Shown here piece after piece: positions 54,145-61,615 of a DNA stretch of 61,615 nt. The stretch lies in the NCBI GenBank assembly GCA_020049465.1, contig JAIFKS010000053.1, positions 1 through 61,615 of the forward strand, read 5' to 3'. The notes beneath the pieces were generated by a model. It saw only the letters and a list, made by a program, of their open reading frames with translations. It was not told where the DNA came from and did not search any database. Both the position numbers and the translations under genes were made by a program. The stretch comes from a bacterium. GTDB lineage: Bacteria > Krumholzibacteriota > Krumholzibacteriia > LZORAL124-64-63. Position 1 is the stretch's first letter. Each line of letters starts with the position of its first letter.

Positions 54145-54534
54145 TCAGCGGTTCACGCAGGAGCGTTCAAGCTGGTCCTCGACCGCGGCCAGCAGCACGG
54201 CGGCCTCGAACGGCTTGGTGATGTACTTGGCCACCCCGCCTTCGCGGGCGCGCCGGTAGTCGTCCTCGCCGGTGCGCGCGGTCAGGTAGATCACCGGGAT
54301 GTGGCTGGTGGCGCCGATGTGCCGCAGGCGCTCGACGACCACATGACCGTTGCCTGCGGGCATACCGATATCCAGGATGATGAGATCGGGCTGATGCTCG
54401 ATGGCCGCCTTCGTGGCGCTCAAACCATCCAGTGCGGAAACGACCTGATAGCCGGCGCCACCCAGCCGCAGCGTCAGGCTCAGCACGATGTCGGGCTCGT
54501 CATCCACGACGAGGATCTTGCCCTTGCTCATCAT
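54145..54534 (-). CDS. Single-domain response regulator
   Basis: 129 residues from ATG 54534, overlapping the stop of the kinase gene (TGATG). A complete CheY-like receiver: GKILVVDDEPDIVLSL acidic pair, LIILDIGMPAGNGH with the phospho-Asp, IPVIYLTARTGEDDY, and YITKPFEAA with the conserved Lys. No output domain follows, so it acts by protein contact or as a phosphate relay/sink. It is the last gene of the kinase operon. Confidence 0.92.
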   Translation of the reverse strand: MMSKGKILVVDDEPDIVLSLTLRLGGAGYQVVSALDGLSATKAAIEHQPDLIILDIGMPAGNGHVVVERLRHIGATSHIPVIYLTARTGEDDYRRAREGGVAKYITKPFEAAVLLAAVEDQLERSCVNR

Positions 54535-56096
54535 CAGGCTCCTTCCGTGACCGGGACCGCCGCCGGCGCCAGTTCGTTCCAGGACGCCACCGGAGGCACG
54601 CCGCCGGGCCTGCCGGTCTCGTCCAATCCGAGGGCCGTCCACACCAGGTTTTCGGCGCCGCCTTCCACCGGATTCTGCAGCACAAGTCCGCCGACCCAAC
54701 CGACCGGTCCGGGCGCATCGTTGCGGACCAGAGCGGCCAGGACCGGCCGACCGGCCACGGGAATCACGCCGCGGCTGTCGTCCGGGCCATCGCCCATGCG
54801 TTCGGCCGCCGCCGTCAGCCACAAAGGAAGCGGACCACCCGAACGTTCACCCACCAGAACCAGGCTCCGGGGCTCCCAGGAGCGCCCGGCCTGGCGCGCC
54901 GCATCGCCGCAGAACGCGCTGAGGTGCGCCGCCTCGGTGTAGCACGGCAGCGAAAATCCGAAGATGGAGCCGCGGCCCGGCGTGCTGACCAGATCGAGCC
55001 GGCTGTCCTGCAGTTCCAGCAGACGCGTGGCGATCGCCAGGCCCAGGCCCAGACCCTGTTCGCCGGGACCGTCCCGACGGTCGACCTGCGTGTACTTGCG
55101 GACGATGCGCGCGCGGTGCACCGGCTCGATGCCCGGCCCGCGGTCCCCCACTTCCAGCGTCACCCGGTCGGCCAGCTTGCGGATCCGCAGGCGGATCGTG
55201 CCGCCGGCCGGCGAGAACTTCTGGGCGTTGTCCAGCAGCTGCCAGACCACGTTGCCGACCAGTTCGGCGTCGGCCAGCACGTCGGTGGCGCCGCAACGCT
55301 CCGGCGCGGAGATCTCCAGCTGCTGGCGCGCCTCGCGGCAACGACCGCTCAACGCAGCGGCCCTCTGCCGCACCAGGTTCGCCAGATCGACGCGTCCGCG
55401 GCGCAAACGCAGACGCCCGGATTCGACGCTGTCCATGTCGACCAGGTGTTCGATGATCCCGCCCAGGCGACGACAGTTCCGCAGCGCCGTTTCCAGACAG
55501 TGGCGCTGCTCCGGATTGATCGGGCCGACAACCTCGTCGTGGACCAGCGAACAGAATTCCTTCATCGCCGTCAGCGGCGTGCGGAGTTCGTGGCTGGCTG
55601 CCGCCAGGTAGTCCGACTTGAGCAGCGCCGCCTCTTCGAGCTGCGCGTTGGCGCGCGCCAGACTGTCGACCAGCCGCTCGTTCGCGATCTGGCTGCGCTT
55701 GAGTTCGAGGAAGACGGCGACTTTCGAGCGGATCACGTGGGGATCGAGCGGTTTGAAGAGGTAGTCGACGGCGCCGGCGTCGTACCCGCTGAAGATGTGC
55801 TGACGGTCCTTGCTGATGGCCGTCACGAAGATGATCGGAACCCGCCGCGTCCGCTCGTGGCTGTGCATGAGCGTCGCCACTTCGAAGCCGTCCATGCCCG
55901 GCATCTGCACATCCAGCAGCACGACCGCGAAATCATGTTCGAGCATCAGGCCGAGAGCCTCGTTGCCTGACAGCGCCGTGAAGATGCTCACGTCGTCGTG
56001 GGCCAGCAGCTGGCTCAATGACTGCAGATTGGCCTCGCGGTCGTCGACGATGAGCAGCTTGAGCGTCTCCGCGTGGGCGGTGATCGGCGTCATCAT
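54534..56096 (-). CDS. Hybrid histidine kinase with N-terminal receiver domain
   Basis: 520 residues from ATG 56096, overlapping the upstream kinase stop (ATGA). A receiver domain (about 12-130; VVLLDVQMPGMDGFE phospho-Asp) comes first, then a HisKA domain (SHELRTPLTAMKEF with the phospho-His, about 180) and a HATPase (WQLLDNAQKFSPAGG, VGDRGPGIEP, EQGLGLGLAIATRLL). About 130 C-terminal residues match nothing I know. There is no membrane or sensor domain, so input must come through the receiver, most simply from the kinase encoded just before it. Confidence 0.9.
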   Translation of the reverse strand: MMTPITAHAETLKLLIVDDREANLQSLSQLLAHDDVSIFTALSGNEALGLMLEHDFAVVLLDVQMPGMDGFEVATLMHSHERTRRVPIIFVTAISKDRQHIFSGYDAGAVDYLFKPLDPHVIRSKVAVFLELKRSQIANERLVDSLARANAQLEEAALLKSDYLAAASHELRTPLTAMKEFCSLVHDEVVGPINPEQRHCLETALRNCRRLGGIIEHLVDMDSVESGRLRLRRGRVDLANLVRQRAAALSGRCREARQQLEISAPERCGATDVLADAELVGNVVWQLLDNAQKFSPAGGTIRLRIRKLADRVTLEVGDRGPGIEPVHRARIVRKYTQVDRRDGPGEQGLGLGLAIATRLLELQDSRLDLVSTPGRGSIFGFSLPCYTEAAHLSAFCGDAARQAGRSWEPRSLVLVGERSGGPLPLWLTAAAERMGDGPDDSRGVIPVAGRPVLAALVRNDAPGPVGWVGGLVLQNPVEGGAENLVWTALGLDETGRPGGVPPVASWNELAPAAVPVTEGA

Positions 56097-58261
56097 GAGC
56101 CGACCTCGGCGAAGGCCGCGCCCCGGTTCCCGGCCGAGAGGGCCAACCCGCCCAGTATCCGGCAGATCGCCGCGTCCGGCGCGTCGGGGTCCAGCGCGGG
56201 CAGCCCCGCGGGGGCCTCCGCTGGAGCGGGCTGCGTCGAAGTGATGATCACCAGGCGCGCGCCCGAAGCGGCGGCCGCGGTCCACCACATCTGGCGCTCA
56301 TGCGGCGGCAACACGGCCAGCAGCTGCGGACGCACCAGCGCCAGCCCGCGCGGATGCATCCCGGCCAGAAGCGTCAGGGCCGCAGCGGCGTCGCGCGCCA
56401 CCCGCACCCGGGCGCCGGCCGCCTCGAGGGTCGCCGTGAGCCGGTACACCGACCGCATGTCCCCGTCGGCCACCAGGATCGGTTGCCCCGCGAGCAGACC
56501 TACCACACCGGCCGCGCCGGCGACAAGCGGGAGCGCAACCTGGAGCGCGGGCAGCGGCGGCGACGGCAACGACGGCGCGATCAGCGGCAGGCACGACATC
56601 GCGGGCGCCATCGATGACACGCCCGCACCCGCCGGGAACGAAACGGGCAGACGCAGCCGGAACGTACTGCCCCGGCCGACTTCACTGGACACGGCGATGC
56701 GCGCCCCGAGAAGTTCGGACAGCTTGCGGCAGATCGACAGGCCGAGGCCCGAACCGCCGAAGCGCCGCGCGATGGAGCCGTCACCCTGGGTGAAGGCGGC
56801 GAACAGCGCCGGCAGCACCTCGGCGCTGATGCCGATGCCGGAGTCGGCGATCACGAAATCGAGTGCGGGCCGGCCGTCGATCCCTTCGGGCGCCGCGGCG
56901 ATGTCCAGGCTCACGGACCCGTGTTCGGTGAACTTCAGCGCGTTGTTGAGCAGGTTCTTGAGGATCTGGCTGAGACGCGTCGGGTCGGTACGGCAGGCGG
57001 CCGGGGTTCCGGGCGCGATCGTCACACGCAGGTCGAGCTTCTTGCGGGCCGCCAACGGCCTGTAGAGAGCCGCCAGCGACTCGGCCAGGTCCGCCACCTC
57101 GATGTCCTCGGGGTGGAGCTCGAGACGCCCGGCTTCGGCCTTCGTCAGATCCAGGATATCGTCGATGATCACGAGAAGCTCCCGGCCCGCCTTGTTGATC
57201 ACCTGCGCGGCATCGACCTCGTCCACGGCGAGGTTGCCGCGTCGATTCTCGGTCAGCACCTGCGACAGCAGCAGCATGCTGTTGAGCGGCGATCGCAGTT
57301 CGTGCGTCATGTTGGCCAGGAATTCGTTCTTGTAACGGTCCGAGCGCTGCAACCGTATGTTCGTCTTCTCGAGTTCACTCTGCTGCGCCGCGTAGGCCGC
57401 GGCCTGGCGGCGCGTTTCGTTGAGCAGCAGCTGGACCCGCTCGCGCGCGCGCCACGAATCCAGGGCGATGGCCACCGGTTCGGCGGTCTCGGCGAACAGG
57501 TCCCGATCGTCGTCGCTCAACGGCCGACCCAGAACGAAGACGGCCACGCCCTTCAGGCGCCCGGTCAGATGGTAGGGCACCGCCACGACCAACTCGTCGC
57601 CGTCGCCGTCGGCTTCGAGCGGCTCGACACCAAGTCGCCGCTGATTCGCGACGCGACCGACCAGCCCTTCGCCGAGCCGGATTTCCGCAGCCGGTACCGA
57701 AGTTCCGGAATGGCCGAAATGCGCCGCCAGTTCCAGGATCTGGCCGCCCTGCATCAGATAGAAGGCGCCCGCGCGGGCCTGGCAGCCGCTGCTCAGCACG
57801 TTCAGGACCGCGCGCGCCAGCGCCCGCGACGAACCGGCGGAACGCAGGGCGTGGCGCAGCGCCGCCTGGGACTGGGCTTGCCGGGAGATACGGGTGGCCA
57901 GCCTGCGCGCGGCTTCGCCTTCCCGGACCAGGGCGGTCACCCGGTCGGCCACCGCAGCGAGTTCGGCGGGCGCACCGCGAGGCAGTTGGCAGCGCGGGTT
58001 CTCGCCACCCCTGCGGCAGGCGCGCTCCAACTCGGCCAATGGGCGGACCGCGCGTGCCGACAATCGCACGGCCAACAGGGAGAACAGCAGGACCATGGCC
58101 GGCGGCAGGAACGACGGCAGCGCACCCGGGGCCAGGGCCATGACCAGCGCCAGCGGCGCCGCGGCCGCAAGCGTGAGCCAGAGCCAGAGCGTCCAGCGGA
58201 GACTCCGCTGCCGCCGGGCGCCCCGGGGGGTGGATGTGTTCGTGGCCTGGTTTCGGTTCAT
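56093..58261 (-). CDS. Membrane GAF histidine kinase with degenerate C-terminal receiver
   Basis: About 722 residues from ATG 58261. Two membrane helices (WTLWLWLTLAAAAPLALVMA and the next segment), a HAMP-like link, a GAF domain (about 130-275), a coiled coil, HisKA (ANMTHELRSPLNSMLLLSQV) and HATPase (ILKNLLNNALKFTEHGSV, IADSGIGIS, GGSGLGLSICRKL). The last 150 residues look like a receiver (PILVADGDMRSVYRLTATLE) but the phospho-Asp position reads GLALVRPQL, so it cannot accept phosphate. The start is uncertain: GTG 58330 is also possible, and neither has a well-spaced ribosome site. Confidence 0.88.
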   Translation of the reverse strand: MNRNQATNTSTPRGARRQRSLRWTLWLWLTLAAAAPLALVMALAPGALPSFLPPAMVLLFSLLAVRLSARAVRPLAELERACRRGGENPRCQLPRGAPAELAAVADRVTALVREGEAARRLATRISRQAQSQAALRHALRSAGSSRALARAVLNVLSSGCQARAGAFYLMQGGQILELAAHFGHSGTSVPAAEIRLGEGLVGRVANQRRLGVEPLEADGDGDELVVAVPYHLTGRLKGVAVFVLGRPLSDDDRDLFAETAEPVAIALDSWRARERVQLLLNETRRQAAAYAAQQSELEKTNIRLQRSDRYKNEFLANMTHELRSPLNSMLLLSQVLTENRRGNLAVDEVDAAQVINKAGRELLVIIDDILDLTKAEAGRLELHPEDIEVADLAESLAALYRPLAARKKLDLRVTIAPGTPAACRTDPTRLSQILKNLLNNALKFTEHGSVSLDIAAAPEGIDGRPALDFVIADSGIGISAEVLPALFAAFTQGDGSIARRFGGSGLGLSICRKLSELLGARIAVSSEVGRGSTFRLRLPVSFPAGAGVSSMAPAMSCLPLIAPSLPSPPLPALQVALPLVAGAAGVVGLLAGQPILVADGDMRSVYRLTATLEAAGARVRVARDAAAALTLLAGMHPRGLALVRPQLLAVLPPHERQMWWTAAAASGARLVIITSTQPAPAEAPAGLPALDPDAPDAAICRILGGLALSAGNRGAAFAEVGS

Positions 58262-58283
58262 CTCCCGCCGGCTCCGGACCGCG

Positions 58284-58310
58284 CCGTGCTTCCCGCACCG
58301 GGAAACACGG
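58284..58310 (-). other. Hairpin in the leader of the membrane kinase gene
   Basis: On the minus strand CCGTG-T-TTCCC pairs with GGGAA-G-CACGG around GGTGC, 11 pairs including one T-G. It lies 20 bases before ATG 58261 and has no T run, so it may tune translation or RNA stability between the activator and kinase genes. Confidence 0.35.
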
Positions 58311-58372
58311 GCAGGCTCCGGGCCCAACACGGATTCGGCCGGCTACGGCAATGCTTTATCCCGGACCCGGGT

Positions 58373-60880
58373 TCAACTGCCGGCAACCCGGGCTTCGATC
58401 CCCAGCCGTTCCATCTGGCGGTACAGGGTGCTGCGGCTGACGCCGAGACGTCGGGCCGCCTGGGCCCGGTTGCCGCGCGTGGCGGTCAGGGCCGCCAGGA
58501 TCAGGGCGCGGCCACCGGAACGGACGCCGCCCGGCTCGCCGACCGACGGTTCGACCGCGCCGGCTTCCGGGCCGTCGAGCCGCAGCCGCTGTCCGTCCAG
58601 CGCGTCCAGTTCGACCAGGACGCGGCCGCGGGTCACCATCTGCAGGTGCGCCTGCCGGGCCACCATGGCCAGTTCGCGCACGTTGCCGGGCCAGCGATGC
58701 CGCTGTACCCGTTCCAGGCTGGCATGGCTGAAATAGGCCGCCAGTTCCACCGGGCGCCCGGCCGCCTCGCCCAGCAGGTGGCGCAGCAGGGGCAGGATGT
58801 CGTCGCGGCGATCGCGCAGCGGCGGCAATTTCAACTCCAGGACGCGCAGCCGGTAATAGAGGTCGGCGCGGAAGCGGCCGGCCGCGACCAGCGCGCCCAG
58901 ATCGGCGTTCGTCGCCGCCACCAGGCGGAGATTGGTGTGCCTCTGGGCGGGATCACCGATGGCCTGGTAGGTGCCGTCCTGCAGCAGGCGCAGCAGACGC
59001 GGCTGCAGTTCCAGGGGCAGGTCACCGATCTCGTCCAGGAACAGGGTGCCGCCGTCGGCACGCCCGGCCAGGCCCTGGCCGTCGCCGTCGGCGCCGCTGT
59101 AGGCGCCGCGCACGTGGCCGAAGAATTCGCGCGCGAACAGGGACTCGGGCACCGCCGACACGTTGACCGCCACCAGTTCGCGGCCGCGCCGGCGGCTGCT
59201 TTCATGCAGCCGCTGCGCGAACAGCTCCTTACCCGTTCCGGTCTCGCCGGTGATCAGCACCGGTTCGTCACTGTCGGCGAAGGCGTCCACCAGCTGGATC
59301 AGGTCGCGGAACACGGACGACACGTGCACGATGCGAACCGGCGCCGCGGACACGCTCGTCGGGCGCTGGCCGGTGGCGGGAAGCACCGGCTCCTGGGCCA
59401 GGCGCTGGCGCCGATCGGCCACCCGCGCCACCACTTCGCGGGCCCGGCGGATGCCCGCCTCCGACTCGACCCTCAATTGCAGGTGCAGCGCCGCCAGGGC
59501 GTCCTGCCAGGCATCCTCGAGGACGGACTGCGGCTCGGCCAGCAGGCCCGATTCCAGGCGCGCCAATCCCGTTTCGGCAGCCACGACCAGTGACAGTGCC
59601 AGTTCGTGCTCGGCCCCCACCTCGCGCAGCAGCCGCACCGAATCGTTGATCGCCGACACGGCGGACTCGGGGTCCGCCAGGGTCAGCAGGTTGACCGCCA
59701 GCGTACGCCGGATCGCGCCCTCCTCGAACCGGTCGCCCAGCCTCCTGGCCTGACCCAGCGCCTGACGGAGCAGATCGACGGCTTCGCCCGATCGGCCCAG
59801 GCGGCCCAGGCACTCGCCCTGCCGGTGGCGGACTTCCATCACGATGTCGCCGTCCGGAGCGATGGCGGCCGCCAGCGTCAGCGCACGGTTGTAGTACCGC
59901 CGGGCATGATCGAGCCGCCCTTCGTCGCGCTGGACATCTCCCAGATACTCCAGAGCCAGCGCTTCTTCCCTCGGCAGGGCCAGTTCACCGGCTTGCCGGA
60001 ACGATTCGAGCAGCTGGGCGCGGGCCGTCGCCAGTTGTCCGCGAAGGCGCAGCACCTGGCCCAGGGCCAGACCGGCCCGGCACAGACTGACGCGGGCGCC
60101 GACCTGGGCCAGCAGACGGACCGCGGCCTGCAGTTCCCCCTCGGCGCGATGGAAGCGGCCGCGCTTGTAGGCCGCGATGCCCAGGTTCAGGCGGTTGCCG
60201 CCCATGTTCTTGATCATGCCCAGACCGGCGTGGATCTCGTGGGCGCGCCGCCACCAGGTTTCGGCGTCATCAAAGCGGGCTTCGCGGAAAGCAACGATGC
60301 CCAGCAGATTCGCCGTGCGCGCTCCCTCGAATTCGCGATCGAGCACGCGGAACAGCGCGAAGGCGGCTTCCGCGTCCTCGCGCGCGCGCCGGGGTTCGCC
60401 CAGGTGCGAAAGCGCCAGGCCGCGCAGGTACATGAAGTCGGCGATGCCCGGCGGCAGTTCGCGCCGACGGGCCTCGATCCAGGTGGTGCATTCGGCCACG
60501 ACACGTGCGTACTCGCCCGCCTTGCAGCCGAACGCCAACTGGATCGCCTCCAGTTCGGGCAGGGCCTCCGGGACCAGGCCCCAACGACCGGCCGACGCCG
60601 CCAGGACATCGAACTCGGCGCGCCGGTCGAGTTGGAACAGGCAGCGCGCCGCCAGGACGACGGCATCCCTGACCGTGGGACCGTCGCCGGCGCCCGCGGA
60701 AGCGCGCCCGCGCACGACCACGGAGTCCAGGCACTCGCGGGCCCGCTCCAGGGCTTCGGCATGGTCCTCGTCCAGAAAGCTCCGCCACGCCGATTCCCAG
60801 CGCGCGGTGTCCAGCCGCTGATCGCCCATGGCGATCGCCGCCGGCGGCGCGGGTTCCACCCGCAGGATCTCAGCGCGCAT
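58373..60880 (-). CDS. TPR-domain sigma-54-dependent transcriptional activator
   Basis: 835 residues from ATG 60880, with AGGAGG 6 bases upstream. Residues 30-490 are TPR-like helical repeats, replacing the usual receiver or GAF sensor. The AAA+ domain follows: Walker A ITGETGTGKELFA (543-555), the sigma-54-contact loop as GAYSGA (592-597; consensus GAFTGA), Walker B GTLFLDEIGDLP (611-622) and HRWPGNVREL. A Fis-type HTH ends it (ILAALTATRGNRAQAARRLG). TPR-type activators sense partners or peptides rather than phosphorylation. It overlaps the small exported protein gene by 11 bases. Confidence 0.9.
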   Translation of the reverse strand: MRAEILRVEPAPPAAIAMGDQRLDTARWESAWRSFLDEDHAEALERARECLDSVVVRGRASAGAGDGPTVRDAVVLAARCLFQLDRRAEFDVLAASAGRWGLVPEALPELEAIQLAFGCKAGEYARVVAECTTWIEARRRELPPGIADFMYLRGLALSHLGEPRRAREDAEAAFALFRVLDREFEGARTANLLGIVAFREARFDDAETWWRRAHEIHAGLGMIKNMGGNRLNLGIAAYKRGRFHRAEGELQAAVRLLAQVGARVSLCRAGLALGQVLRLRGQLATARAQLLESFRQAGELALPREEALALEYLGDVQRDEGRLDHARRYYNRALTLAAAIAPDGDIVMEVRHRQGECLGRLGRSGEAVDLLRQALGQARRLGDRFEEGAIRRTLAVNLLTLADPESAVSAINDSVRLLREVGAEHELALSLVVAAETGLARLESGLLAEPQSVLEDAWQDALAALHLQLRVESEAGIRRAREVVARVADRRQRLAQEPVLPATGQRPTSVSAAPVRIVHVSSVFRDLIQLVDAFADSDEPVLITGETGTGKELFAQRLHESSRRRGRELVAVNVSAVPESLFAREFFGHVRGAYSGADGDGQGLAGRADGGTLFLDEIGDLPLELQPRLLRLLQDGTYQAIGDPAQRHTNLRLVAATNADLGALVAAGRFRADLYYRLRVLELKLPPLRDRRDDILPLLRHLLGEAAGRPVELAAYFSHASLERVQRHRWPGNVRELAMVARQAHLQMVTRGRVLVELDALDGQRLRLDGPEAGAVEPSVGEPGGVRSGGRALILAALTATRGNRAQAARRLGVSRSTLYRQMERLGIEARVAGS

Positions 60881-61235
60881 CGGCGGCCTCCTGCTTGACC
60901 ACCACCTCGTCGATGATCACCAGGCGGAACGTCAGCAGCCCACCCTGGTTGATGGGGATCAGCAACACGCGGCGCCCGTCGATCACCGGTCCGGGCAACG
61001 CAACGCCCTGGATGCCCGGCACGCGCGGATCGTTCTGGTAGTGCTCGCCCTGGCCACCGCCGGAACCGAAGTCGTTGGTGTCGAGCGGGTCGCCTGCCAG
61101 ATCGTCGCCGCCGTTGTCCGCCGTCATCTGGATGCGCGCCGATACGGACAGTGGCAACAGACAGGCCAGCGGCAGCACCCATGGCAGCAGCCGCAACTTC
61201 GGACGCCGTGGTCCGACGTGAATCCTGTGTTTCAT
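60870..61235 (-). CDS. Small exported protein of unknown function
   Basis: 121 residues from ATG 61235, with GGAGG 8 bases upstream. A basic start and hydrophobic stretch (LRLLPWVLPLACLLPLSVSA) form a signal peptide with probable cleavage after VSA. The mature part is acidic and Gly/Asp-rich (GGDDLAGDPLDTNDFGSGGG), ending in a beta-like region RRVLLIPINQGGLLTFRLVI and a charged tail. I recognise no family. Its coupling to the TPR activator gene suggests that it could be a signal, ligand or target for that regulator. Confidence 0.6.
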   Translation of the reverse strand: MKHRIHVGPRRPKLRLLPWVLPLACLLPLSVSARIQMTADNGGDDLAGDPLDTNDFGSGGGQGEHYQNDPRVPGIQGVALPGPVIDGRRVLLIPINQGGLLTFRLVIIDEVVVKQEAADAR

Positions 61236-61454
61236 CCTGAGGCCTCCCGGGTCTCGCCGGAGTGCAGCGGGTGAGGCGGCGGCGCCCGATGCGCGCCCCG
61301 TCACAATCCGGACTGGATAAGGTCGGGTGCCTGAAGCTATGGAGATCGCGACCGGCGGTAAAGTGGGGGCGCCCGGCTCCGCGGCCCCTGTCGCCCAGGG
61401 CGCACCCGTGGTACATTGGTCCGGGCATGGAATCCACCAACAGGGAGTGATGGG

Positions 61455-61615
61455 ATGGAATACCGGTTTCTCGGCAAGTCAGGGCTGAAAGTCTCGGCCC
61501 TCTCCTACGGATCCTGGGTCACGTTCGGCGATCAGGTGGACACCGATCTGGCCTATCGCTGCATGAGCACCGCCTTCGACGCCGGCGTCAATTTCTTCGA
61601 CAACGCCGAGGCCTA
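61455..61615 (+). CDS. Aldo/keto reductase, N-terminal part
   Basis: 53 residues before the window ends. [20 protein letters not shown], then [12 protein letters not shown], is the usual aldo/keto reductase start: the catalytic Asp is in DNAEAY and its Tyr is the last codon in view. Wording resembles the potassium-channel beta-subunit/YghZ subgroup of NADPH-dependent reductases. GGGAG lies 7 bases before ATG 61455. A TACATT -10 candidate (61412-61417) sits upstream with a poor -35. Confidence 0.88.
   Translation, partial: MEYRFLGKSGLKVSALSYGSWVTFGDQVDTDLAYRCMSTAFDAGVNFFDNAEA

Overview
The window is very GC-rich bacterial chromosome (roughly two thirds to 70% GC by eye), densely coded and with no phage genes, insertion sequences, CRISPR array or rRNA/tRNA operon visible. 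The cell is Gram-negative by content: LspA, an AsmA-type protein and an outer-membrane beta-barrel protein. Several markers point to the FCB side of the tree or a neighbouring uncultured lineage such as Krumholzibacteriota/Eisenbacteria: an isoleucyl-tRNA synthetase with a GVHH version of the HIGH motif, a mitochondrial/spd-type EF-G, and two large PEP/pyruvate-binding proteins of a family that I recall from Bacteroidetes. This placement is tentative.

Layout. 1-12.9 kb is a minus-strand housekeeping run: fusA, a RecA/KaiC-like ATPase, yggS, yggT, divIVA, pnp, ileS, a DksA-type zinc finger gene, lspA, rluD, an anti-anti-sigma (STAS) plus anti-sigma kinase pair, ruvX and the start of mltG. 12.9-17.8 kb holds asmA, kbl and fba. 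18.0-25.3 kb is plus-strand transport: znuACB, an arsenic operon (arsR-arsC-acr3) and modABC. The tmRNA gene ssrA (25358-25715, minus) faces modC across a bidirectional terminator.

26.0-39.3 kb is the metabolic core, all on the minus strand. A three-gene saccharopine pathway for lysine breakdown (lysine-ketoglutarate reductase, saccharopine dehydrogenase, aminoadipate-semialdehyde dehydrogenase) is followed, past a terminator, by a two-receiver PEP/pyruvate-binding protein, glutamate dehydrogenase, a second PEP/pyruvate-binding protein fused to a nucleotidyltransferase domain, and an MmgE/PrpD protein. Lysine nitrogen leaves as glutamate, which the adjacent dehydrogenase can deaminate, so the block reads as a lysine/glutamate catabolic unit with an unusual nucleotide-using regulatory pair attached.

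39.5-48.9 kb carries a DinB-like protein, a PepSY membrane protein, a DUF4920 protein, an esterase, typA, a TrmB-like regulator with its own palindromic operator, a TetR regulator, a lipid kinase and a PilZ protein. 49.1-53.1 kb has glgX, a cysteine desulfurase preceded by three 20-bp direct repeats, and an Rrf2 regulator. 53.2-61.2 kb is a signalling locus: a beta-barrel protein with a sigma-54-like promoter, then (in reverse order) a receiver protein, two hybrid histidine kinases, a TPR-sigma-54 activator and a small exported protein, mostly with overlapping or closely spaced reading frames. The window ends in the start of an aldo/keto reductase.

Most promising for follow-up: the PEP/pyruvate-binding pair around glutamate dehydrogenase, the TGTGGT-N6-ACCACA palindromes of the TrmB-like regulator, the twin TGGTTGA palindromes beside ssrA, and the signalling locus.
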